A stretch of 64,000 bases of DNA from Syngnathus acus (lineage: Eukaryota > Chordata > Actinopteri > Syngnathiformes > Syngnathidae). Of this stretch, positions 48,501 to 59,343 are shown piece by piece. Position 1 is the stretch's first letter. Every line of letters begins with the position of its first letter. Position numbers and translations under genes: made by a program. The stretch covers positions 7,661,412 to 7,725,411 of the forward strand of contig NC_051102.1 in the NCBI RefSeq assembly GCF_901709675.1, in the 5' to 3' direction. The notes beneath the pieces were generated by a model, which was not told where the DNA came from, ran no database searches, and saw only the letters and a list, made by a program, of their open reading frames with translations.

Positions 48501-51500
48501 ACCCAAGCCAGCACTGTGGCCTAGTTCACTCTGTGCCCGGCGTGTTAAATTAGATTTTGGCATGTGAGCCATTTTGAGTATGCAACTTTATTGTGGCAAA
48601 AGCCTTTTCATCATGCGGCTGGCTACCTGGGATTTGGATACACGCTCGGGGTATGTGTGTGTGTGTGGGGGGGTCCTGTTTGGGCTGGCTCGTAATGTGG
48701 CGCTATGCGGCCGGTTAACAATGTCAACAAATTTCCACATCATTTCCACGTCAGTTGCGAAGCTCCGATTATGTGCACTTCTGCAAATACTTTTTTATTT
48801 TGCTCACACGCAACGCACATTTGCTTTTTGGTTTAGTCGGCGTGACAGCATTCACTGAGTCACACGCACCTCCTGCGACTGTCAATTGAGAAGGCGGTTG
48901 GGTGTCAAATAGCTGGTGAGAAGTCACATTCTGAGCACTATCACAAACCACACGCATGACGTTCCAACACCACATGGAGGAGCCCGAAAGTGAGAAACTT
49001 TCTGATTGGTTCTATTTCTTATTTCGATTTGAAGTTCAAATTGGGATAGCAGCTTCAAGACGGAAAACTCGAGTGGTAGAGGGGCGGTGCTACGAGCTAG
49101 CCGGCTACTAGCTAGCTACATTAAGAATGCCTGGAGCAAATTCATGCCAAAAGAATAAAAAAGCTGGAGTTACTGCTTTTTCATGCGTGGTGTGCAGATG
49201 GTTAGAAATGCATTTCTCTTGCACCAGTGTCAGGGAATTAGCCGTGCGTCAGTGGAAGAGCTCGCACCCTCCCACCCCGTACTTGTGTTTCAACACCATC
49301 TCTGCTTGCTCACACAAATGCGGTGCCATCGTCGCCCGCAGAAGCAGACAAGTCGGGGGAAGCAAAACCCGACTCTAAAATTACCTCTCGACGACTTCAA
49401 GGATGACTTTTGTGTGAGTTTTTTTTTTTGTCAAGTGGCAGCTTGAATGTGCAGTTGAATTGCAACTGGTTGGGGCGGGGTCTTAAGACCTTTTGGTTAC
49501 AGCACATTGATGCTGCAAATTCGAAATTCCCGATTTCTGTGTAGCCATTTTGATTTGTTTTTTTGCATTTCTTTACATGAAGCCGATCGGTTGAACTAAA
49601 AAGCGTAGGGACGTCCGCACTGTAGGCTGCTAAGAAAATACCCGTCAATGACTTATTGACGTTGACTTGACTTCCATCAATAGTCGCCGACAAAAAAAAA
49701 TCTTTCGGCGTTTAACAATGAGCCTGTGATGAAAAGAAGATTGAGGGGAACGATAAATCATCTCATCCTCTGAGTAAAAAGAACAACATAAAAACGGCAA
49801 ACTAGTTGTCGTAAATTCTCCAATGAATGACAGCTTCGAAAGTACAACATCAATAGTCATCTTATTGTGTGTTGTCTCAAGAAATCACGGAGGCTCAGGC
49901 AGAAGATTGCAACAATTACAGTTTCAACAGAGTAAATTATTACGCAATAAAAACATTGCTGGCATTTATTGCTTTGGCTTGACTGGCCTATTCTCGCTTA
50001 ACAAGCTGACAAGTTTAACGTACTCCAGATTTTTTGTGCTAAACTTTGACCTTGGCGTTGAGCTTTCGGGACACTTTGTTTGTCCAAACGGCATGTCACA
50101 GGGCAGCTGATTGCAAATACCATTTCGATGAAGTGCGCGTCTTGGAACCTCGTTTGTTTGCGATAATTGCATTGTCATCTCTTTTCAGGGAGCGCATACA
50201 GAGAATGCATGGAGAACGGCACATGGGCGCTAAGGAGCAATTATTCAAATTGCATGCCCATTTTGGGGGAGAAGGTAAATGCTTATTTTGGTTCTATTTT
50301 TAAAACGCCACGTAAAGGAAATGCATTTGTCTTTAGTGTCGCGCAATTACACACTCGAGATCTTTTGTTTTCCCAACCGTCTCCGAATGCATTACGAGCG
50401 CAAGGCCAGCTGCGATATGCGGCACGATCGCTGGTGTATTTCTGGCTCTTGCTCCATTTTTCCTCGGACAAATTTAGACATTTGAAGTGTGTCAATGGCG
50501 TTTATTTTCCCTCCTTGTACTAAAAGCGCGAGGATAACAATCTTGGGTGATGAGGCGAGTGACACATTTTCAGGAGCGTGGCAGAAAGGAAAAAAAATGT
50601 GGAGTAGTGAGTGACATGGATATTGTTGGATTAATATCAGAATTAAAAGTCTTTAATTTACTGTCACAATATCAGTTAAAAAAAAAAACACTGATGTAAA
50701 TCCTAAAAACTACTTTTTTTTCATAGTTGTCTAGATTATGGTACTTGGCAAAAGACTCCCTTGTTTTCTGAAAACATTGCAGAATAACTAAACCCAACCT
50801 CAGTTGGCGCACTGGCATGAGAAGTGCTCTCGACATCTAAATGATGCTACATGATGCTAGCAAGTTTGACATCCCGCCAACAGCATATTGCTAGCCAAGT
50901 TGTCGCCTAGCCAGAGTGTGATTCAAACACACGCTTTCCTTTTGCTTGTAGGTTTATTCAACCTCATGTTATTCTATTTTAGTTCAATTTTTGTGCTTTT
51001 TATGTCCGCGTGATGCTCTTTCAAATGTGCGAGCATGTTTGACATCCTGCCAACGGCATTTCGCTAGCCAAAATGGCCACTAGCCGGTTGTGGCGCTGTA
51101 CTGTTGAAATGTGGCCAGAATTTATTTTATTTTTTTTATATATATACTATATATAAAAAAAAAAAGAAGAAAAGGTTATATATTGTCTGGATGTAAATGT
51201 GTGGGGGTGTTTCGAATGTTGTGTTTCAGAGAATGTATCCTGTACATTACAAGATAGCGCTGATCATCAACTACCTGGGCCACTGCATCTCTGTGGGGGC
51301 GCTATTAGTGGCCTTCATCCTCTTCTTGTGCTTAAGGCGAGTACAGAAATAGTTCACAAACATCTCCATGCGTGCCATCTCAGAGCAGCAGATGTTCTGG
51401 ATTGTTCCTCTTCTATTCTCTCCCTTCCTTCCTTCCTTGTCATAAGGTCGCTGATGTCAAAGGAATAGATTGCGGCAGCTCCGTGCTTCATGCATGTGTG

Positions 51501-54500
51501 CTGTAGATGATGAATGTTTCCCTCCTCCTCCTCCTCTTCAGCGGAGCCTTTGTGATTCTTTGCATGTCCTACTCGAAACGCACAACTACACCTGCTCGGA
51601 CATTGTGGGCCTCAGCTGCACTGTTAGCGGCGAGCAGCTGGCAGCCATTAAAGGCAGCAAATAATCAATATTCGGTGGGGATTTCAAAAGATGGCAACCG
51701 CTCGCGTTTGTGTGAAGTCTGCTTCGACGTGGGCTCAAAATGCATCCCGTCTTTCATCAGGTTTCCTTAAAATAAAATTTCATCCATCCATTTTCATCTG
51801 CTTATCTGGTAGAAACACAGACTTCTCTCTCCCCAGCAATCCCAAAGCGTTCCCAGACCAGCCGTGAGACGTAACCCATCCAATTTCTCTTCTTCGTAGG
51901 AGCATACGATGTTTGCGCAACATCATCCACTGGAACTTAATTACCACATTCATCTTGAGGAACATCATGTGGTTCCTGCTGCAGTTCATCGACCACAACA
52001 TCCACGAGAGTAACGAGGTAGGCGTCGCTCACTCTGCGTCCGTTTGGATGATTGCTGACGCTTGTGTCATTCCCGTGCGCCAGCCGTGGTGTCGCCTGAT
52101 GACCACCGTCTACAACTACTTTGTGGTCACCAACTTCTTCTGGATGTTTGTGGAGGGCTGCTACCTGCACACAGCCATCGTGATGACCTACTCCACCGAT
52201 AAGCTACGCAAGTGGGTCTTCCTCTGCATCGGCTGGTGTAAGTTGTCATTTTACCATACTCAAAAACTAAAATAAAATATCATGACCTTTTGCTGTTCCA
52301 CTGGCGGTTTGCACTCAAGTCGCATTATTATTTGGGAGCACCGACGTCTGTCTCGGCGCGTTTCACCGGCGGGCATACGAAAAGTAAACATTGTTGGACG
52401 TGTCCCCGAGAGGAAGCCTGACATTCTTCGTCTTTATGTCACGGTCATTGTGCGTGTTGTATAATTGGGAGAGGAGGAGGAGGGGGGAAAGCGCCTCGAG
52501 GTCCGGCAAATGGGGCGATGCTCGAGTTAAACAACAGATGAGACAGATGCTAGCTCATCAGCGCTGACAGGCAAATTGATGAGATTGTTCTTCGAGATCC
52601 AAGCGGACGAGTTCGAGGGAAAAGTATCCCACATTTATGTTCAGTTGACGGAGAGAACTCTTGAAACGGAAATGACTCGGTAGTCATAGGAGCCAAGCAC
52701 ATCCATTACTTTAAATTGGGAGTGTCATTTGGAAGAATCTCCGTCTGCTTCGTTTTGGAAATTGTTTTTTTTTGTACGTCTGGCTTTATACCCACGAGCA
52801 CGTGGGCATATTTCATTTCTAACAGGAACATGTTAATAAACTTGAATTTTGTAGAGTAGGTCATTTGACTTTTGGAAATTTGCCATCCCTTTCAGGTATC
52901 CCATGTCCAATAATCATAGCCTGGAGCATCGGGAAGCTGTATTATGAAAATGAAAAGTAGGTGCATGAATTATTTAATTTGCCTGATAGCAGTAATTTTT
53001 TTAACTTGACCGGGAAATGGAAAAAAAAAAAAAAAAACAATAACCAAATTTTGCATGGATATCGTAACAGCTAATTAAATAAGCTAACTCTTGACAACAT
53101 TCAAATGTACTGCTTGCTTGCCTCTACAGGTGCTGGTTTGGGAAGGACCCCGGCAAATACATTGACTACATTTACCAAGGGCCCGTCATTCTCGTGCTAC
53201 TGGTCAGCATCACTCCAGGACTCTGTACTGCACATTTATTGTGTTTGATTATTCGGAAAGTTGGAAGAAAATTAGCACTCGGCACCAATTTGCCTGTGCC
53301 TTTCAATGAGGGCGGAGCAAAGCCTCGAATGATCATTTCTCAGTTTTGCTTGAAAAAGACTTGATTTTTTTTGTCTTTCTTTTCTAGATAAACTTTGTTT
53401 TCCTCTTCAATATAGTCAGAATACTGATGACTAAACTGAGGGCGTCGACCACCTCGGAAACCATCCAGTACAGGTGAGCGGGCTTTTTCTTTGGCTTCTT
53501 TTCATGCCAAGATTGAAAGGCTTTGCTAGCTTTAGAAATATCTCATAAACGCGGCTTTCAGAATGACGCGTTTCCGCAGTCAATGGGATTCTAGATGTCT
53601 CACCCCCCCCCCCTTTTTTTTACTAGAAAGACTATTAATTTCTGTGAACGCTTTTAATGCTTGCATTAGACGGCGCGTTTATTTCGATCAGATCTCGTGT
53701 TGTGAGTAGCTCCGGGAAGCATTCTTCATATTAACCGCGCTTCATTAGGCCCGTCCGTCTCACAGGGGAGACTCGCCCGCCATCTGGAAGCGCAATATTT
53801 TCATTTAAAGACACGTTAGCAGCGGACTATTTTTAGAGAGGAAAAGATCACACTTCATCTCGCATCTTTGCTTTCGCTGGCTGCGTTAATGTGATCATGT
53901 GTCAATCTGTCTGAGTGCTTTATTGTAAAATCACTGATTGGCTGTTGACCACAATTTGCTAAGCAGTTCTTCTCCTTCACCCGTACAAACACACACACGA
54001 ATCTCGGAAGGGATGACTCAGCATTTCACGTTAGATACTACACGACCCAACAATTTCTCGTGTTCGTGACATCAATTTTAGATTTTTTTTCCTTTTGGCC
54101 TTGCTGATCCCTCTGCAGAAAGGCAGTGAAGGCCACGCTGGTGTTGCTTCCGCTTCTGGGCATCACCTACATGCTCTTCTTTGTCAACCCGGGCGGGGAC
54201 GACATCTCGCAGATCGTCTTCGTCTATTTCAATTCCTTCCTGCAGTCCTTCCAGGTAAACCGGGCGCCTCTGGGAGCAGAGTTCTCCGCGTGACTCACGC
54301 CGACTGGGTCTCGTTGAAACTTTTTTTTCCTCCGGGCGTGTGTGTGCGTGCGAGGATTTTGCGGCGGGGGAGGACGATATCCTGATGCTTTTCTGCGCTC
54401 TCAACTGTCACAAATACGTTGCCCATGTGGGCATGATTGCTCTCCTAGGGCTATTTTTTCAAATCATGTACTCTTTGAGGAAGACTCAAAGAACTCTTCT

Positions 54501-55557
54501 AGGAGGTTCTTTGACCCAACTTAGTAAGATATAAGTACAGACACAAACAATGGCCTAAACCGTGGAGTTATTGAAAGCTAAGTGTCACGTTGGGGTTCAC
54601 ACCATTTGCCAAATGTCTTTCATTGTGTGGAGAGCAATAATGTGTCATTAGTTAGCGTGATCTAATTGCGGCGTGATTACACCGTATGGTGCTGATATGT
54701 GTTTTTCCGCAGGGCTTCTTTGTGTCCGTCTTCTATTGCTTCCTTAATGGGGAGGTGAGTTCATTTATTCATTTGCAAAAAAAATTTAAAGATTTGGTCA
54801 AATGGAAAATCCCTGCAGGATTTCTTTGTTTATTCGAGGCAGGTTTAACTCAATCGCGTGTGATGTAGCTTTCATTAAGAAAGACACAATCGCGGCTAAC
54901 GTAGCTCGATGCATTTTCATGAGGTTGTTTCATGCAATCAAACTCTAATTGGGTCTCGTCTCTGAGTGCATTTGCGAGCTTGCCGACGTTAATCAAATAC
55001 TACCTGACAGTCAGCGTGCGGAGATGAACGACCAGCTTCTGAGTGTCTATTCAAACATTGGCTGCCATTGTTGCGTGCTAATGAGCAAAAATGCTCATGT
55101 TGTGCTTGTATGATGACATTTTTAGTGTTAATAAGAAAATACTAGGGCTGCAACCAATAATTGATTAACATCCATTATTTCATCCATACATTGTTTAATA
55201 GGTTTGAACTTATTTTGATATCCACCCTTTTAGTTATTTTATAAAAAGACGTTATTTTAAATTGACTGTGTAGAAAATGCACAAAAATAAATTCCGAAAT
55301 TGGTTTGGTCCCGAACAAATCACAATTTCATATCCCATACTAACCTGAGAAGTTTTTGATCTTACCTGTGTCATGCTTGATGGCAGTTAAGTCGACAAGC
55401 TTTTTTGTTGCCGCAGGTTCGCTCGGCGGTGAGGAAACGCTGGCACCGGTGGCAAGACAATCACGCCCTGCGGGTGCGAGTTGCTCGAGCCATGTCCATC
55501 CCCACGTCCCCAACGCGGGTCAGCTTCCACAGCATTAAGCAGACCACCGCTGTGTGA
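39598..55557 (+). CDS. crhr2: Corticotropin-releasing hormone receptor 2
   Basis: Class B (secretin-family) GPCR for CRH and urocortins, coupled mainly to Gs and cAMP. Exons: 39598-39718, 39815-39934, 50189-50274, 51230-51336, 51900-52017, 52084-52237, 52896-52956, 53130-53202, 53388-53473, 54119-54254, 54713-54754, 55417-55557. All junctions are in frame and give 414 aa (human CRHR2-alpha is 411). The N-terminus [10 protein letters not shown] and [20 protein letters not shown] match CRHR2, not CRHR1. The extracellular domain has the class B cysteines (YC, GTCW, RPC, REC, NC). Seven-helix landmarks include [14 protein letters not shown] (TM1), [12 protein letters not shown] (ICL1/TM2), [15 protein letters not shown] (TM3), [19 protein letters not shown] (TM4), [20 protein letters not shown] (ICL3), FFVNPGGDD and [14 protein letters not shown] (TM7). 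The tail ends [11 protein letters not shown], a PDZ-type end. Intron 4 uses a GC donor, and the intron between exons 5 and 6 is only 66 bp. Confidence 0.97.
39779..39801 (+). repeat. T23 tract beside crhr2 exon 2 acceptor
   Basis: An uninterrupted run of about 23 T ending 13 bases before the acceptor AG at 39,813-39,814, in an intron of only 96 bp. It serves as the polypyrimidine tract and is likely length-polymorphic. Confidence 0.85.
40442..41137. mobile_element. Non-autonomous hAT-type transposon in crhr2 intron 2
   Basis: A 696-bp element. Left end CAGTGCCGGCTCTACGCAGG; the right end, read in reverse complement, starts CAGGGCCGGTTCTAGG, giving imperfect terminal inverted repeats. The flanks are an 8-bp target duplication, TTCATGAA at 40,434-40,441 and CTCATGAA at 41,138-41,145 (7 of 8). 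Just inside both ends are repeats of GCCCCCTC. The middle (about 40,825-41,010) contains ATTGCCACCTTATTGTGGTC, which looks like part of another fish repeat and suggests a nested or composite origin. No transposase is encoded. Confidence 0.82.
41146..44073 (+). other. crhr2 intron 2, middle part
   Basis: No gene seen. At 41,808-41,836 a 14-bp unit (ACAAGAAGCTTCCG) is directly duplicated. The rest is AT-rich intron. Confidence 0.45.
44074..44451. mobile_element. MITE with 28-bp perfect terminal inverted repeats
   Basis: The first 28 bases (44,074-44,101, beginning CCGTATTTTCCGGACTATAA) are the exact reverse complement of the last 28 (44,424-44,451). It is flanked on both sides by TA, fitting a Tc1/mariner-type TA duplication. 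Internal copies of the motif GTGCGCCTTATA occur near 44,132, 44,149 and 44,377. This is a widespread vertebrate repeat type with no coding capacity. Confidence 0.88.
44454..50188 (+). other. crhr2 intron 2, 3' part
   Basis: About 5.7 kb of intron with homopolymer A near 45,377 and 47,932 and short GT runs near 48,412 and 48,655. No recognised exon, RNA gene or further bounded transposon. Confidence 0.45.
50853..51100 (+). repeat. Diverged direct duplication in crhr2 intron 3
   Basis: A segment of about 65 bp occurs twice, 173 bp apart: GTTTGACATCCCGCCAACAG at 50,864 and GTTTGACATCCTGCCAACGG at 51,037, each followed by GCTAGCCAA and a CTAGCC. The copies differ at roughly a quarter of positions. 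Confidence 0.75.
51337..51899 (+). other. GC-AG intron (crhr2 intron 4)
   Basis: Exon 4 must end in phase 2 at TTAAG (51,336) to join the G at 51,900 that starts SIRCLRN. The donor is then GCGAGT, a GC donor. The only nearby GT (51,341) would be phase 0 and would break the frame. The acceptor is TTCTTCGTAG at 51,890-51,899. Confidence 0.75.
51780..51893 (+). mobile_element. Retroelement-type repeat fragment abutting crhr2 exon 5
   Basis: Contains CATCTGCTTATCTGG, CAGACTTCTCTCTCCCCAGC, AATCCCAAAGCGTTCCCAGA and CCAGCCGTGAGACGTAACCC, in the order seen in a very common fish repeat whose consensus I recall as a LINE-type tail. It ends about seven bases before the acceptor AG of exon 5. A shorter fragment of the same repeat is at 58,946-59,012. 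Confidence 0.7.
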
Positions 55558-57050
55558 AAACACACGCAATGGTTAACATGCGTGGTCGGGACCAGCAGCC
55601 GCACTCGTGAGGTCATCAGCTCTAACGGCAAACGGCTGTCCAACGGTCATTTTATCAAGAACCGGGATGGCTGACCAGGGTTTCAGCGCCATCTTAGCTG
55701 GCGTGAAGCGGGTCATTGGTGGTTGTGGTCATTGTTCCTTGTATTGCCAACCATTTTGGAGCATTCAATACTTACAGAATATCGAGTTCTGTGACAATAT
55801 AAGCCCTCCCAAAAGAAAGAACAGCGGTTTGTTCCACCCAAAACAAAATCTTAAAAAGAAACGTCAAGTAGAACGGCATTTTGATGCCAATATCTCTTTT
55901 TTTTTTACACTAATAACATCATAAAATAAAACAAACTAGACTGGAAAGGCTTTTAATGGCAAAATAACTTACTCAAAGATATACAACTATGAAACGTGCC
56001 ATTATTTACTGTATCGATATGCATGGATAAATAAAAATGCATCTCTAAACATAATAAACAACGCATAAATAGGCCAACCAATAAAGCAGTAGGCAACATT
56101 TTCTGCGGTATGTGAAATTAGCAGAATTGTGCTATAGTTAGCCAACTGTGCTCATGCTATTTTTGACGACCTATTTTCTTTTTTATATGCGGCGCTAGCC
56201 ACATTTAAGGTTTGACAAAGACAAACGTGTCAAACTTCTCATCTTGTTTACATGATCTTTTTATTTATTTTGTGCTGTTTTGAACTGTAAATGAAAGACA
56301 TTTATCATGGAAAGTGGTTCGGTGCTTGTTTCTTTCACTGTATATTTCCACAACTCCTCTTAATATGCATTTGTAAAGTGTACATTTGATCAAATTAGTA
56401 TTTTGTACAAGTTTGATACATCACCCAGGGCATTGCGCTGTATGTATACTGTTGCTGTATGGGAACTGTCGTAGATGTTGTCCAGATGATACATTTAATA
56501 TAAAGTCGTGCCTTGATTTAGGAGTTCCATTGTTCCGTGATCACCGTCTCTATCTCAAAACACTTAAATCAGTGTCAATGTGTTGCTGCAACACTTATCT
56601 GTTCCTTAAAGTGTTATGACACTGTATAATTCATGCTAATTTTATTAGCCCATTAGCATTTTCATTTTTGTGAGCGTGAAGATAAACTTAACTTAGGCAA
56701 CATATGTTAAAAAACAACATTTAATTCTCTGTTTCGAGTTAAGTTTGACGGTTAACTAAAGTGGGCGTGGCATTTTTAACTACAGCATATGCCAAAGTGC
56801 TGCTGCTGTGCAGTTCACTACTACCAACTAGTACTGTGTCTCAGTTTACTCGTCCAATACAAAAAAGGCTCTTATCTAAAAAAAAATACCCTCATAAGTC
56901 TGGTCACTCAAAAGTCAGGGTACCAATTATATGTAAATGTGTGTGTGTCAATGTGTCATATGTGTGTACACAGATGTATTATCACTTAATGGTACAAAAA
57001 TGTCCACATGTAATTGTATTTTTGTTTAAATAAAGAACAAAATAATTTGT
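55558..57050 (+). other. crhr2 3' UTR and flank
   Basis: Follows the TGA at 55,555-55,557. Candidate poly(A) signals AATAAA occur at 55,925 and, in a denser AT-rich context, near 56,032 and 57,030. Which is used cannot be decided from sequence alone. Confidence 0.45.
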
Positions 57051-58500
57051 TCCAAACTTGCCAAAGAGGACTCCAACATGTTACGTCAAGACCGTCTTAT
57101 GGAAAGCAAGCATCTACAAAGTCAAGAAAGACAAATTAGTATATTCTGGTGATAACCTTGTTTATCATGTACATTATACACTTGTTTATAAAAAAAGAAG
57201 CTGCGAAATCACATTTGATATATACTGTATATAACGTGTATATTTGACGTGCGGATTTGATGGAAAGCAGTTTGCTATGTCACCTGTTTTGCCTTACAAA
57301 AAAAAACCCCGTGTGCGTCTGTCTGTCTAAATGACATCCTTGTCAATCAAAAAAGAGGAGTATTTCAATTAAAAGATAAACTTGGAATACCTTTGTGCTC
57401 TGGTTTCTCTGTTACCTACCTGCTTGGGTTGCTCTCTCGCTAGATGTTAGCATACCAACTATTAGCATTGTACCTGTTTTAGTAGACTAGAACTTTAGCA
57501 CATCCATTTAAAAGCTTGAGATGTTCTAGAATTAAATATATTGGTCCATTTAGCCTGTCATTTAAAAAACTGCTCACGTAATACCAACATTTCCTGGTTA
57601 AATGGAGCATAAAACTCAGCAGCCATCCTCGCATTAACGCCCCCCATGAGCCCACACACTACCTGCTGCAACCCCTTCCTCAAACAATTAACTGGACACA
57701 ACTGAAGCTATAATAATGGTTTGTTGTGTCAAATCCTGCTTCCCATGCTTGAACGACAGTAGGAGGGACCTGACGCAATGGCAGTGTCCAGTCGCAGTAA
57801 CATAACAGTACAGTACACTTCATTGTGCCCATGGCGTCTTTGTGTCCTCCAAATGCGTCGCGAGCAATTAGCTCCAACGCAAAAGGACAGAGGTCGTGTG
57901 CGCATGTTTGCATCCATTTAATGGCAACATGCATGAAAATATATTGTTCTTGTGTTTCCTGAAGAATTCAAAACCGATTACTTAAAAGTGGTTATTTATA
58001 TAGTTATGATTATTTTGTAGAAATAATTACTTGCTTCATTTTTAAACTGCTGTGGAGAATGAAATTAAACAACACCACCCTCGTGTGACTGAAGAGAGTT
58101 ACTACTACAGTACTTCATAAATAAAACGACTTCCCTGCCAGACATTTTTAGTATTAGAATATTCTAAAATTAAATACAATAAATAAATAAATAGTTGATG
58201 TAATTTATTAATTAATTCCTTCATTCATCTTACGCTCACAATATACATAATAAAAAATATACATGCAGATATTTAGAAACAAACAAAAACAGGTCGTATG
58301 CCGAATTCTGAGTCAAGTGTTTTAGAGGTAACGACACAGTGCCGTTGAGTGTCTTGTTGTTGGTAGAGTGGTCAAAAAATAACGATAAATAAACTAATTA
58401 GTGTTGTCTTATTGGGCATAATAATCTAGCAATGAAGCGTGAACTCAAATTACATACCTGCAAATCAGTGACTTCTTCTGTTGCCTTTGCGAGACCAGTT
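57051..58500. other. Spacer between crhr2 and the myosin light chain gene
   Basis: AT-rich DNA without recognised genes or bounded repeats. Confidence 0.45.
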
Positions 58501-58605
58501 CAGATATGCGTTATCACGAATTTACACGACATTCAAGTGTGCCGAACCCCTGAGACCGACTCACCAAACCACTAGGGTTCGAACCCAGGCTAAGAACCAC
58601 TGAGT
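58500..58605. mobile_element. hAT-derivative end fragment
   Basis: GTGCCGAACCCCTGAGACCG, CAAACCACTAGGGTTCGAAC and CCAGGCTAAGAACCACTG in this order match the terminal region of a common hAT derivative (end CAGTGGTTCTTA in reverse). The other end is not recognisable. Confidence 0.6.
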
Positions 58606-58945
58606 TAGCCAAAGCTAGCGACAAGAGCCCGCCATTCCTGTTCTATTTCCGGTGTCAGGTTACGTCAGTGCTTTTATGCTAGTAGGCTAACAAAAATCGT
58701 AATATAAGTAACGTATTGTTAGAATGTTTAAATTATTGTTATAATGATGCCATTTAGTACATTTGAAATAGTAATTTAAAGTATTTTTGTGATAAAAAAA
58801 ATTAAGCTTTTCAAATATATTTGTGAATAATTTGAATAGAATTTTTTCATTTAAAAAACATTTGCAATTATTTTAAAATTAAATGACATGTTTTTATTTG
58901 TAAACATAAAGTAACTGTAGACCTTGAAATACCAATATCTCATGT

Positions 58946-59012
58946 CATTCTCTTCCGCTTATCGGGGCGGCAACTTAAGCAGAGAAGACCAGACTTTCCT
59001 CTGTCTAGCCAT
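58946..59012 (+). repeat. Fragment of the same repeat as in crhr2 intron 4
   Basis: TCTTCCGCTTATCGGGGCGG followed by AAGCAGAGAAGACCAGACTT and CCTCTGTCTAGCC, parallel to the fragment at 51,780. Confidence 0.6.
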
Positions 59013-59343
59013 TTCAAAATACAAATATTTTAATATGAATTTATAATTAAAATATAGTTTTGTAAATAACTCATCTTTTTTCCTAGGTGTTTTGTTTAAT
59101 ATAAGGCTACGCACAATATATAATCAATTAGGCCTCATTTCAGAAACAAATACACATTCAAACCTTTTTTTTTTAAATGTTCTGTATTTCTTCTCTTTCT
59201 TGCTTTCTATTATGAACAGAGACTGATATGCACACTTAAGATGTTCTAGTTCCAGTGAAATGAGGGAGGAAAACCAATACAATCTGTTGTCATGGTAATG
59301 CACAATAAGGCAGCCCACAGGGGACTCCAAAATCATGTTTCGT

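Noticed and set aside
51542-51664. Possible extra exon in crhr2 intron 4 (pyrimidine tract + CAG, then an open frame starting [18 protein letters not shown])
   Set aside because: The open frame ends at TAA with no in-phase donor, and no phase choice fits between exons 4 and 5. It resembles no part of CRHR proteins I know.
39598-55557. Identity as crhr1
   Set aside because: The N-terminus (MDATL...), IVERPCPEY and [14 protein letters not shown] match CRHR2; the linked aqp1 also supports crhr2.
58565-58590. tRNA-like B-box word GGTTCGAACCC
   Set aside because: It lies inside a hAT terminal repeat; no acceptor stem, A box or cloverleaf can be folded around it.
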